In this document: piece after piece, positions 52,401 through 62,685 of the stretch
Layout: each line of letters starts with the position of its first letter
Position numbering within the stretch: the first letter of the stretch is position 1
Assembly (NCBI RefSeq): GCF_019655435.1
Contig: NZ_BPFH01000009.1
Span: forward strand, 21,329-85,328
From: Jannaschia pagri
GTDB taxonomy: Bacteria; Pseudomonadota; Alphaproteobacteria; Rhodobacterales; Rhodobacteraceae
Direction of reading: 5' to 3'
DNA: 64,000 nucleotides
Made by a program: the position numbers and the translations under genes
Notes under the pieces: model-generated
The model's database searches: none
Told to the model about the DNA's origin: nothing
Seen by the model: the letters and a program-made list of their open reading frames with translations, nothing else

Positions 52401-54890
52401 CTATAGCCCAATCTCGATTTCTGACGAGACAGGGATTTCGCCCGACACAATTGCGCGGATGGCCGTATGCAAGGTTACTGCCTCGTTGGCAGTCTTAACT
52501 GAAACAACCAAGGCATATCGCGTCTTTTGCTGCCGTGTGGCGGTATCAGCGCGGTTCTTCCACCAACCGCCGACCGGCTTAATGCAGAGCATATTACGCG
52601 CTAACAGCCACGCGGCTGGCCCTTTCCATTCGTTACAGTGCAGCGATCCGGACGGCGTGCCATCAGGAAAGCGCCAATTGTCGGTGTCCGATTGCGTGGG
52701 GGGCTTGCGTCGTGGGTCTGCTCGCTCTTCGACATTCACCCTCTTTTTGAATTCATCAGTGCTTTCCATCCGGCGTTTCAAGTCGAACCGCAAGCCGAAC
52801 GACTGATACCGATATGGATCGAGCGAAGCTAACGCTCCGGGGTTTGGATCAACAAAGTATGACAAGGTGATCTTCAGTCTCACCTCCTCATCCCCTAGCG
52901 CTTCAAATGCCTGTCGCGGCCAGGGCAAGTCGTAATAGTGGCAATCTTTGAAGCCCGAGGCGCCATAGGGTTGGATTTCGGACTGCGCCACCAGAGCGAG
53001 ATGGTTCTCAGCTGAAGCAATTGCCCGCTTATACGTGGGCACACCGTATCCGAAGTGCCGCAACAGCTTTGCAGCGTCGGTTTTCCCTAAGGGGTCTAGC
53101 GCAAACCGCATCTTGTCTGTCCACTCGGCACCGTGGACCATTAAGGCACGGATAGTCTCCGGCCAGTATTCAGGCTTGGCCGCCATCAAGCGGCACGCCA
53201 GTCGCGCAGCTTCGGCTGTGGCCGCGCTTGTAGCACGAAACGGCACTAACGGACGCCGGTCAACTTCGGGACCAGACGTTGCGACCGAAAGAGAGGTTGT
53301 ATCGACAACGGTGGTTCGGGAAGCATCCACAGCGCGGTTTCCAGCTTCCATGACAATGTCGGGTTTGATCGGCCTATTGCGCCCTGTCGTCCATAGCGTC
53401 GAAGTCCTCGTGAAAGGGCTAAGGTCGCCCGCTTCGGCAAGCGGCGAATGATCGGCCAATTCAGGTTCGGCAATGTGGATTTTGTCAGTGTAGCCACCAA
53501 CGGTTACGACATTCCAAGCCTGTGCCGGGTCCTCTATCGGATAAGTGTCCGAGGGTTGCACCTCGTTCAACATGATCGGATTGGGCGCATTTCCTGCGGA
53601 AACGACAATAAGGCGTCTGGGTGCCCTTTCGTCATCCATTGTGACGCCCGCAGCCTCTTGGTCAAGCGCGGCGCTCCATGTTGAAGGCTGTGTCCCTGAG
53701 ATGTCTTCATTAGTAACCGCCATGCAGAAAACGCGGCGGCGTTCTGGTCGCCCGATTTCCGCAAGGCTGACGGCAGACTTGGTGATTGGGCCGTAGAAGC
53801 GCTCTTCGGGCTTTTCCATTCCCGGGGGCGGAAGGATTTTTATACTCTCAAGTCTGTGGGCCAGTTTAATCGGATTGTTATCAGACAGCTTCGGCACGAG
53901 GTCGCCGTGCAGAGCGATCCCAGCCATTTGTGTTCCATGACCAGGACGCGGACCGGTATCGTCTACCCCCCATTCCGGACGAACACTGTAAAGGTCTGCG
54001 GGCGAAAGAGCTGGTTCAATCAGACTATGCGCACGATTGACGCCACTGTCCAAAAGGCAAACCGCAGGAACCTCAACACCGGGCCATTCGATCCGGTCCG
54101 CAAGATCGTCGGTCCATTCAAACTGTTCATCAGGATTGAGGTCATCAATGAAGAAATGCGGAGTATCCGTGGCTCGCCGAAGTTCCGTGATCGAAAACCG
54201 CGCAAATAGCATCAACTCGATGGTAGCGCGCGCGGCAAGAACGGGAACAACCACGTGTTCTGGAAACACCAAACGCTGTTCCTTTGGAGCGCATCGTGCA
54301 TCGAGCTTTTCAGCCAAAGCATCGAGAGCATTCTCTGCCGACTTGATGCACCACACCTCCCACCAGATCGTATCGTTGGGGTCTTGCGGCAGCGCTTCCA
54401 GATCATCTGTCCAAAAGGTTTCGAGACGGGCCTTTCGGATGGCCTCAATCGGTTCAACGAATGACTTGTATGGCGGGTTTTGACCTTTTTCAGTCAGTTC
54501 GCCCGACTGGTAGTCGGCCAGAATGCTTTCAAGTACCGGCTTTGCGTCCTCAGGAACTAACAGGCCAACGATCCGAGTATCGGAGGCTCCCAGCTTTGCA
54601 GAAGCCGGTTTCAGATGGCTTTTCTTCCTCTCCAGACTATCCGGGCTGGCGTTCGGTCTCAGCTCCACTTCCAAATAGACACCGGCAGCGGGCGATACCC
54701 GTTCATCGCGCGGACGATCTTGCTCAAAGTCGTTTGCTGCCTGCGAGAACTGCCCTCGGAGCATTGCGCCATGCTGCTGGCGGTCCCGAGGAGGAGGGCT
54801 TCCGGGAAAACGCTCATTCGTGGACTTGAAGTCCGCGCGCTCCCGTCTGCTTTCGATGTTGATATGCGGTAAGGAGTACTTGGATGCCAT
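52401..54890 (-). CDS. ietS: IetS-type subtilisin-like serine protease (IetAS system)
   Basis: 829 aa; ATG 54890 is 3 nt after the IetA stop. The N-terminal ~270 residues are family-specific. The S8 catalytic triad is VCLLDSGVN (D281), GHGTQMAGI (H318) and RATSAATAEAARL (Ser, ~570), with VVSAGNAPNP as the oxyanion region. No signal peptide, so it acts inside the cell. An AAA ATPase followed by such a subtilase is the IetAS pair, described as a plasmid stability/incompatibility locus of Agrobacterium Ti plasmids and later as an antiphage system. The protease is the presumed effector and the ATPase the controller. Confidence 0.88.
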   Translation of the reverse strand: MASKYSLPHINIESRRERADFKSTNERFPGSPPPRDRQQHGAMLRGQFSQAANDFEQDRPRDERVSPAAGVYLEVELRPNASPDSLERKKSHLKPASAKLGASDTRIVGLLVPEDAKPVLESILADYQSGELTEKGQNPPYKSFVEPIEAIRKARLETFWTDDLEALPQDPNDTIWWEVWCIKSAENALDALAEKLDARCAPKEQRLVFPEHVVVPVLAARATIELMLFARFSITELRRATDTPHFFIDDLNPDEQFEWTDDLADRIEWPGVEVPAVCLLDSGVNRAHSLIEPALSPADLYSVRPEWGVDDTGPRPGHGTQMAGIALHGDLVPKLSDNNPIKLAHRLESIKILPPPGMEKPEERFYGPITKSAVSLAEIGRPERRRVFCMAVTNEDISGTQPSTWSAALDQEAAGVTMDDERAPRRLIVVSAGNAPNPIMLNEVQPSDTYPIEDPAQAWNVVTVGGYTDKIHIAEPELADHSPLAEAGDLSPFTRTSTLWTTGRNRPIKPDIVMEAGNRAVDASRTTVVDTTSLSVATSGPEVDRRPLVPFRATSAATAEAARLACRLMAAKPEYWPETIRALMVHGAEWTDKMRFALDPLGKTDAAKLLRHFGYGVPTYKRAIASAENHLALVAQSEIQPYGASGFKDCHYYDLPWPRQAFEALGDEEVRLKITLSYFVDPNPGALASLDPYRYQSFGLRFDLKRRMESTDEFKKRVNVEERADPRRKPPTQSDTDNWRFPDGTPSGSLHCNEWKGPAAWLLARNMLCIKPVGGWWKNRADTATRQQKTRYALVVSVKTANEAVTLHTAIRAIVSGEIPVSSEIEIGL

Positions 54891-54893
54891 CTA

Positions 54894-55898
54894 CTACTTG
54901 TTCACTGCCGAAGGTCGAAACGCCTCTCGCATTTCTCGCCTGTCATTCAGCCTACGCAGCAGATCGTCCGAGGTCACGTTCTTCCGTTCAGCCAGGATTG
55001 CGCTTTTCACCGCGTCTTCTGTTGCGCGGGCAATCTCAGACTGGCTCAACCCTTGGGCCGATGCAAGAATGCTCTTCCACTTCAGGTTGGGGAATTTCAT
55101 TGGCCGCAGATTGAACTTGATGATCGTGCGGATTTCTTCGTCAGTGGGCGGACAGAATTCCATAACCAGATCGAACCGGCGCAACAGAGCCGGGTCTAGC
55201 AGGTCTGGATAATTCGTTGCGCCAATGATCACGCTGTCCGTGGAATTCGGCTCTTCCATGAATTGCAGGAAAGAATTCAACACGCGGCGCATCTCGGCAA
55301 CGTCATTCGTCGCGCCTCGATTTCCTCCAACAGCATCGAACTCGTCAAAGAGATATACCCCCCGGTGACGGGCGGTTTCGTCAAAAACGAGCCTCAGCTT
55401 GGCGGCAGTCTCACCCATGAAGCGCGTGATCAGGCTTTCCAGGCGGATTACGAACAACGGCAACCGCAACTCACCAGCCAAAGCTTCCGCCGACATCGTT
55501 TTGCCCGAACCCGGCGGCCCGACGAAGAGAACACGCCGGTTTGGTGTCTTGCCATGTTCACGGAGCCAGTCACGCTTATGCTGTTGCAAGACAACGTCGT
55601 CCAGCCGCGCACGCAACGAGGCGTTCATGACCACGCTTTCAAGATCGAAGCGCGGCGGACGCATCTCGATCAAGTCGGCAAGATCACCGCGCGGGGACGC
55701 GAAAGGCACGGCGACGGTTTGGCCGGACGCCGCCTTCTCCCGCGCCTTGTCTACAGCGGCCCTCAGGTCTTCTGCGAGTGTACGACGCCCTTGCCGGGCC
55801 TCTGCGGCGGCAACCTGCAACGCGATTGAATAGAAATGCTCGTCGTCACCGTCCGCCTTGCTCTGGAGCATAGCCAGTATCTGCTTTGCGTTGGACAT
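54894..55898 (-). CDS. ietA: IetA-type AAA+ ATPase (IetAS system)
   Basis: 334 aa from ATG 55898; the frame is open ~50 codons further upstream but without protein-like sequence. The N-terminal helical region MSNAKQILAMLQSKADGDDEHF ... ALQVAAAEARQGR is typical for this family. AAA core: Walker A GPPGSGKT (~120), Walker B GVYLFDEFDAV (~180), sensor 1 VIIGATNYPDLL and arginine finger LLRRFD. It probably remodels or restrains the protease encoded next. Intact. Confidence 0.88.
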   Translation of the reverse strand: MSNAKQILAMLQSKADGDDEHFYSIALQVAAAEARQGRRTLAEDLRAAVDKAREKAASGQTVAVPFASPRGDLADLIEMRPPRFDLESVVMNASLRARLDDVVLQQHKRDWLREHGKTPNRRVLFVGPPGSGKTMSAEALAGELRLPLFVIRLESLITRFMGETAAKLRLVFDETARHRGVYLFDEFDAVGGNRGATNDVAEMRRVLNSFLQFMEEPNSTDSVIIGATNYPDLLDPALLRRFDLVMEFCPPTDEEIRTIIKFNLRPMKFPNLKWKSILASAQGLSQSEIARATEDAVKSAILAERKNVTSDDLLRRLNDRREMREAFRPSAVNK

Positions 55899-56077
55899 GC
55901 TCCAGACCCTTGGTGCTTGCGACGATTTCCTTTTTCCCAACGGGTTAGTCTGTCGGACCGTCTCGGATTCGCGCGAAGATCGCAAATCATGGCTGATTTG
56001 TCGACTGGAATTCGGCTTTGACCTTGCGTTCCGCGACGAATTGTGACCGACCCGCACGCCCCCCCGCCCTCAGGCTT

Positions 56078-59000
56078 CTATCCCGGCGTGAAGGGCATGC
56101 GGGGCGGGGCGGTGTCCCACATCAGCTTTACCTCTTCGGGGGTCAGGCCGTAGGCGGCGTTGACCAGGTCGGAAAGCTGGTGTTCGAGGGCCAGCGCCTG
56201 TGTCGCGGCGTCGCGGGCGGGTTGGACGGTGTCGGCGTGTTCCTGTTTCAGCCGCTGGATGTCGGCGGCAGAGAGGCGCTGGCGTTTCGGCAGGGCCTTG
56301 CGCACGGCGGCGATGAAGGCGTCGGCGTCGAGCAGGTGGGGCTTGCCAAGCGCAGTGCCGGGTTTTTCGAGACCGAATTCGAGGCGGAGCCAGTCTTGGA
56401 TGGCAATCGTCGCTCCATCCATCAGCCGCTTGTGCGCTGCGATTTCTGTCACCGGCTCTTCAAATCCCTCTCTTCGCACAGCGAGTTTCAGGGGAACTGG
56501 GAATTGCATGAGCCGCACACCATCGTTTGATAGCGCCTCATCCTTCATGTGAGCATAGTGACGCCATGATACCCACCATCCAATTGGCGAATTCAGGGTT
56601 GCGAGAAGGGCCGGATCATCTGCTGCAATAAAGAAGGCTTTATTGCTGAGAAGGAAACCTTCGCGATCCAAAGCATAGTTCGGATAGTATTGGATCGCTT
56701 GATAAATGATTTTGGGCTTCGAGAACTCCTCCCAGTACTCGACGCTGTCTTGGATTTCATACCAGGCATAGTTGCCCGGCTTTCTACCGGGCCATTTGTC
56801 CCTTGGTGACTTGGGAACCCAATCATCAGGCTTAGGCTCAAGCTGGGTTCGGTAGCCATCCAGGTGATGCTTGATCGCTGGGAAGTCTTCAATTGCTATC
56901 CCGCGCCGTGCGAAGATCATCCACAATCCGTCCCAAGGCGAACTCCATCTTTCGACATCTTGACCGCGCAGATAGGGCTTGATGATTTCGTCAGACCTGG
57001 GGTCCGCTTGAACCAACTCATTTCGTTTTTCTGTGTCTATGAAGAATGCCTCGTTAAAACCCGTGGTCACTCCCCGGAAAGGTTTAACCTCTGAATATTC
57101 ACCAAGCGGCATGCCTACCTGTCGGACTTTTCTGAGTAGGTCCATGACCGGCTTGGGTTCCAGAACCCAGGCTTCGCGGGTGAAGCTGAGGCGCGGCAGC
57201 GGGAAAGTCGCGGCCTCCACTGCCACTTCCAGCCCCGTCTTGGGCACCTCGTCGCGCGGGATCACGCAGACATCCGCCTCGTCCGGTGCATCCTGCCCCG
57301 GTGCGGGCTTCTTCACGACGATGACCGAGGGGAAGACATCGGCGTCTTCAAAGAAATGCTTGGCGTGGCCGAAATCGGCGATGAATTCGAGCCAGTGATC
57401 CTCGGCGAACACCCCGCGCAGCGCCTCGGCATAGCCCGCTTTCAGCCATTTGTTGGTGACGACATAGGACATCCGCCCGCCGGGCTTCAGGATGCGCAGC
57501 CCCTGTTCATAAAAATAGACGAAGAGGTCTGCCATCCCGGCAAAGCTCTTGTAGCTGCCCTTGAGGGCGCGTTTGACCTCGCCCCCCAGAAGCTCTTGGC
57601 GCACATAGGGTGGGTTGCCAATCACCGCGTCAAAGCCGCCGCGCGGGGCGGCAGAGGTGAGATCGGACCAGACCGAGGGGAAGGCGATCTCCCAATGGAA
57701 GAACCCGTGCTGGCGGGCAAGTGCGCGGGCCTCGCCAACGAGTGCATCGGCGATCACACGGCGGCGGTCATCTGCGGCAATGCCGGGGAAAAGGCTGTCC
57801 TGCTCGGGTGCGTCATCGGGCAGGAGCGAAAGCTGTTCCTTCAACTCTGCCGATGCAATCTGTTCCTCACCGCTGGCAATGCGCACCGGATCGCCAAAAG
57901 TGCCATCCAGCACGAGGCGGAATGCAGCGGCCTTGTCGAATGCGTCTTGATCGGATTTTGCCTTGGCGATCTGCTTAGCCGATTTGCCCGCCATCTTGCG
58001 CAGGTCCGGGGCTTTCTTCGGCGCGGCATCGAAGACGCCCATCAGCCGTTCTGCTGTCAGCAGGGAAAAGAGCGTGGCAACCGGGTCGATCACCTCTTCG
58101 ACGGTGCCGAATTTCTCCTTTGAGGCGTGGGCCTCGGCGATGTCATTGTCGGTCGTCTCCTCGATTTCCGACATCAAGCCAGAGACGTTTTCGATACTGG
58201 TAATCTGGCCCCGGTTGAAGAGCGCGCCTTGCGCGTCAAGGAAATCAAGCGTCGGACGCACGAAGGCCCCCACCACACTGTCACCGGCCCGCAGATGGTG
58301 GTCGAGGAACGAGAGCGGCGCACCGGCGGTGAACGAATGCAGCCATAGGGCAACTTTGGCCAGTTCAACGGCCATCGGGTTCTTATCCACCCCATAGACC
58401 GTGCGTTTCAGCACCATCCGCCGCACCACGTGGCGGTCATCCAACTGCGCTTCGACAAGCGGCCACTTGTGCTCCCGCGCCTCGGCCAGGATTTTGTCAC
58501 GAACCGCCTCGACCCGTGCGACCAACGGCGAGGTATAGCCATCGACCAAAGAGGCCGCTTCTTCTACGGCGTCGAGAACGCGGTCAGACAACCAGTCCAC
58601 GAGGCTGACGAGGAAATGGCCAGACCCCATCGCCGGGTCGCAAATCTTGAGCGACAGCATGGCCGTGGCCGGGTCGTGGCGTTCTAGGACAGAGAGTTTC
58701 TCCGCCTTCGGGCGTCGATCACCGGCAAGCTCGTCCACTTTCGCCCGAAACCGTGCAATCTTGTCATCCACCAACGGGCCAACGGCGCGATTGATGATGA
58801 GCGAGACCAAGTCTTCCGGTGTATAGTAGCTGCCGGACTTGTGCCTTGCCTCATCATCGGCATCGACTTCGATCTCAGCGGCCTCGGTGGTGCGCAACCC
58901 GTATTCAAGAATACGCTCGTAGACTGCCCCAAGTTGCTGCACCGACAAATCGCGATAGTTGATGTAGCGAGGGCCACGCCGCGATCCATCCGCCGGTTCA

Positions 59001-60235
59001 TGGCTCAGACCGAAGATGATCCCGGCCAGTGTGCGGTCGGGCAATTGCACACGGCTCAGTATCGGTGCGAGTTGAGTGTCGAACAAACCCCCGTTGTAGG
59101 GCGGAATGCCTAGATCGTCATTGCCGTGCGAAATCGCGGAAAAGATCGTCATGATCCTCGGCCAGAAGGTAATGACGCCCTGCGGAATGATCGCGCCCGT
59201 TCGCTCCTGTTCTGCGATGTCGAGGCGAATGCGGGTTAGGCAATACGGGGCATATGGCCCCTGCTCGTCCGGTAACAGATTTCGATCTTCGGCATAGAGC
59301 ACGAAAAGCAGGCGGTAGAGCAAGATCAACGCTGCTTCCCGCACTTCGTCCAGATATTTTGGCGTCAGTTCCTTCGGACGCAGCGGGTCGTTCCGAGCGA
59401 GACCATCTGCAAGCTACGGGAAAACCTCGTCAAACACCTTGTCCGAGAGGGTGCGTGCAACCTTAGCCTCCCAGCGCTTACCCTCCCGCAGGGCGAGCTG
59501 GTGGAAGCTTTCACTCTGTTCGTTCGGCAAGAAGGCATTTCGCCCAAACAGCAAAACAAACAGTCGAAAAACATGATCGCGCCAAGCATGATCATCCGCG
59601 AACATTTCAGGCCGCTTATCGAGAAGATCGAAATCACAGCCAGGAATGCTTAGGACTTTGCCAAGATCGATTTCAAGAAAATCCTCGGCAATTGAAACGG
59701 CCCCGTGGAAATAGAGACGCCAGACACGACCATTCGTCAGAAGGCCCCAGCGAAGTTTGCCGCGCGTCCTTTCTTCGACGCGGCGCAAATAGCGTAGGAT
59801 TTGCGATGATGGTGTGCCTTCCTCGCCCTTGCGCCCGCGTGTTTCTCGATCAAGAGCGCGGCCCCACCTTTTCGCCTCAACGATACATTGGCCATGTTGA
59901 AATCGGTCCCAAGCATCAAGGCCGCCCGCAACCGTCTTGGCTGTCGCATCGGGGAATAAAAGTGCGTCGGGCACATCGAGCCGCGCTTTCACTGATGCAT
60001 TGGGTTGAACTTCGCGGTCGGACCACTCGACCATTTCGAGAAGCGGATAAACAAGATCGTCTTCGGTCTGGGCTTCGTTGGGGTTTTTGCGTGCGGCAAG
60101 CGCCTCCATTGTGGTCTTGGCATCCCGTCGCAAACGCTCAACTTCATCTGCATTCAATTCGGCCCAAGCCGACGTTTCTTGAATGCCTTCCAATAGAAAA
60201 TCTCTGGTGAAAAGTCGCCCGTCGAACAACCGCAA
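56078..60235 (-). pseudogene. Type IIG-like restriction/methylation enzyme split by an in-frame amber codon
   Basis: Reading from ATG 60235 the frame is open for 273 codons, meets TAG at 59416-59414, then continues in the same frame to 56078 (about 1385 codons). Across the stop the protein reads KVFDEVFP-stop-LADGLARNDPLRPKELTPKYLDE, smooth, as if CAG became TAG. The N-terminal part has a PD-(D/E)xK-like IVEAKRW (~120). After the stop come SYYTPEDLVS, the SAM motif DPAMGSGHFL, the catalytic IGNPPYVRQE and a C-terminal specificity region. Type IIG enzymes fuse cleavage and adenine methylation. As read, only a nuclease fragment is made; a GTG at 59344 might start the methyltransferase part. No frameshift elsewhere. 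Confidence 0.85.
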
Positions 60236-60340
60236 CCCCTGATGTCTTTTTGCTTATTCGACTATCAGGGTGTTCGCGTTGCACTTCAAGCGAAGAAGAG
60301 ACACGAGCCGCTTTCGCCAGCACTCTGTTCCACATGATAC

Positions 60341-61366
60341 TTACAACAACGCCCCAGCGGCGTTCCCGGTGAACAACTCGCCCTCTCTCACATACCGGCT
60401 CAGCATCTCGTCGCTGGCATGGCCGGTTTGGGCACGGATTTTCAGCGTCGAGACCCCGGCCTGTGCGGCGCTGGTGGCGAAGCCTGCGCGGAGGCTGTGG
60501 CCCGAATAGCCCTCGGGGTCGAACCCGGCGGCCTTGAGCCGTTCGCGGATCAGGACGGAAACAGCGTCACCTGTCAGGGGCGTACTCCCTACATGGCCGT
60601 GGCGGTTGATCGGGCGGAAAAGCGCTCCCGCCTCGATGCCCGCAACTTCAATCCAGCGTTCAACGGCTGCCACCGGACAATGGCGCGTGCGACCGTGCGG
60701 AATGCCGATACGGCGACCTTCGCCTTCTTGGTCGGTTTTGCTGCGGCGAAGTATGACAACGAGACCCTGCCGAACCCCTTCGATGTCGTCGCGCTCCAGC
60801 CCGACCAGTTCTGACCGACGAAAGCCTCCGGCGAACCCGAGCAGCAGCAACGCCCGGTCGCGGTGGTCCCTGATGGTATCGCCGAGGCCGTCGATCACCA
60901 GAAACAGGTCATCGCGCAGGAGCGGCTTGGCTTGTCGCTGCGCGCTTCCGTGTTTCCGCTTCAAGCCGCGCAATGTGGCCTTCACGACCTCAGCGCGACA
61001 AGGGTTCGGCAGGTTCGCGGCCTCGTGCGCTTTCGAGACCATCGAGATACGGCGGAGGATCGTCGCCACGGCCAGCTTTCCCGCATGATCCCCGACATAG
61101 GCGCAGATCATGGCTGGCGTGGCCGGGACCACTCCACCCCAGGCACGAAAATGATCGAGATCGCCTTGGTAGGCCCGCGCTGTGTTTTCGGAAAGGCTGT
61201 GTCGGAGCAGATCGGCAGCTTCATCTGTCAGAGTGTCGATCAGCGCTACACCGTCCGTTTTGTTTGTGCAGTTAACTGCAATTTGTTCTCTCTTGGAATG
61301 TTCAAAGGTGCCCCTGTTAACCCGCGTTAATTGGGAATTATCCGATGTTAGAACCCTCTTACGCAT
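60341..61366 (-). CDS. XerC/D-like tyrosine recombinase
   Basis: 341 aa, ATG 61366 after AAGGAGG and overlapping the upstream stop (ATGCGTAA). N-terminal SAM-like domain ~55-130 (LSENTARAYQGDLDHFRAWGG). The catalytic set is R in GGFRRSELV, K in RRSKTDQEG, H-x-x-R in GHSLRAGF, H in TGHASD and Y in LSRYVRE. Complete. It is translationally coupled to the RarA-C-like gene and lies far from the tRNA, so it is not the obvious island integrase. It may process dimers or mobilise a nested unit. Confidence 0.87.
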   Translation of the reverse strand: MRKRVLTSDNSQLTRVNRGTFEHSKREQIAVNCTNKTDGVALIDTLTDEAADLLRHSLSENTARAYQGDLDHFRAWGGVVPATPAMICAYVGDHAGKLAVATILRRISMVSKAHEAANLPNPCRAEVVKATLRGLKRKHGSAQRQAKPLLRDDLFLVIDGLGDTIRDHRDRALLLLGFAGGFRRSELVGLERDDIEGVRQGLVVILRRSKTDQEGEGRRIGIPHGRTRHCPVAAVERWIEVAGIEAGALFRPINRHGHVGSTPLTGDAVSVLIRERLKAAGFDPEGYSGHSLRAGFATSAAQAGVSTLKIRAQTGHASDEMLSRYVREGELFTGNAAGALL

Positions 61367-62456
61367 GGTCGGCCTCCTTCATGATGGTCTTGCGGATACG
61401 GTTGAGAAGCGGCAGATCGCCCCGCATCAGATCAAGCGCCTGAACCGCGTGGTGGGGTTCAACGCCCAGCGTGTCGAACATGAGCTGAGCGTGCAGACGG
61501 TCGGCAAGGTCGCCCCCGACCCGGTTGGCGAGGACGCCGCCTTCCACCCGGAACAGCACCTGCCCGAGGAAGCGGACCCGTTGCGGCTTGGGGATCAACG
61601 ACGATGCCATTCCGGCAATGCCTGCATGTGTAGAGAGCAACCGGGTCAGTGCGGCCTTGCCTTCACGAGTGAACATGTCCAGCGCCCAGCCCGGACAATC
61701 TCCGATCAGGGTTTCGGGTGGAAATGGATCATTGGTCGTTTCAGCGCGAAGGCCGTTCTCCAAGGCCAGCAATGCCACGAGAGGCGGCAACGCCTCGCCC
61801 GTCTTCTTGTGACCCTCGCGGCAAATCGCCAGTGTTGTTGGAGCCACCCCCAACTCGTCCAGCAGGTCGAAAACTAGACCCGGTTCGCCGCGATGAGCGG
61901 GCAAGGCATGTCCCGGTCTGTCAGTGCCGAGGAGATACACCAGGGCCAGGGCGCGATGGTGCAGGTTGTCGGTTGTCAGCGCGAGCAGTCGGAGCCGAGA
62001 ATTTGGCATCGCGGCAAACTCGCGGCGCTGCGGCTCAAGGTGCGGGAGCGTTTCCAGCGACATCAACAAATCGTCCGAAGCACGGCTTTTTCGGGCACAA
62101 CAAAGATCGCTGATAAGCAATGACGCGACAGGCCAGTCACCGCCAACTGCGCGGCGGAACCGCTTGCCCCGCAATGCCGCGACGGTCATACCAAGTGTGC
62201 GCAGGCTGCCCAACCCTACATCCTCGAAAGCGATGCCTCCGAGCCTGCGCCATAGCCGATCCGGTGCATCGCGGAGGAGGGTCGCAGCCGCATTAAGCGC
62301 GAGGTCCCTGCGGCCCCGGCGAACAGCCTTTTGAAGGGCTGACATCGCCACCCAGGGCGAAACTGTCATCGGGTGTCGCTCAGGAACATGATCGCGGGCC
62401 GCAAGACGGCGCACGAGATCGGTTCTGAAACGGTCAAGTGGGTCGAGTTCTGTCAT
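61359..62456 (-). CDS. Protein resembling the RarA/MgsA C-terminal domain without the ATPase part
   Basis: 365 aa; AAGGAG precedes ATG 62456. Residues ~30-75, WVAMSALQKAVRRGRRDLALNAAATLLRDAPDRLWRRLGGIAFEDVGLG, strongly recall the RarA collar region (SALHKSVRG ... ARRLVRIASEDVGLA). There is no Walker A or B anywhere. RarA is a clamp-loader-like ATPase acting at stalled forks; a lone collar-like domain could interact with such complexes. It is coupled to the recombinase at 60341. Homology is by eye. Confidence 0.6.
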   Translation of the reverse strand: MTELDPLDRFRTDLVRRLAARDHVPERHPMTVSPWVAMSALQKAVRRGRRDLALNAAATLLRDAPDRLWRRLGGIAFEDVGLGSLRTLGMTVAALRGKRFRRAVGGDWPVASLLISDLCCARKSRASDDLLMSLETLPHLEPQRREFAAMPNSRLRLLALTTDNLHHRALALVYLLGTDRPGHALPAHRGEPGLVFDLLDELGVAPTTLAICREGHKKTGEALPPLVALLALENGLRAETTNDPFPPETLIGDCPGWALDMFTREGKAALTRLLSTHAGIAGMASSLIPKPQRVRFLGQVLFRVEGGVLANRVGGDLADRLHAQLMFDTLGVEPHHAVQALDLMRGDLPLLNRIRKTIMKEADHA

Positions 62457-62685
62457 CCAATCGCTCCTTCGATTTTGGAAGGGGGATCAATGACTTGGAA
62501 CCCATGTAATAGCGTATGGGATGAGGCACCTAAGGGAAGAATATAACGCCGCAGACAGCCTGTTTTTGGAGGTCAAACCCCGGTCTGTTGTATGGGTTCG
62601 GCAGAGACACCTGAAAATGTCGCTGGCAGGATGTCCCCCTACCTTTCCACCAAACCCTCCGCCAAAAACGCGCAGCATTAGGGGC

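Noticed and set aside
56078..60235. BREX PglX assignment for the methyltransferase gene
   Set aside because: No BREX partners (BrxA/B/C, PglZ, BrxL) in the window; the nuclease-like N-terminus fits type IIG better.
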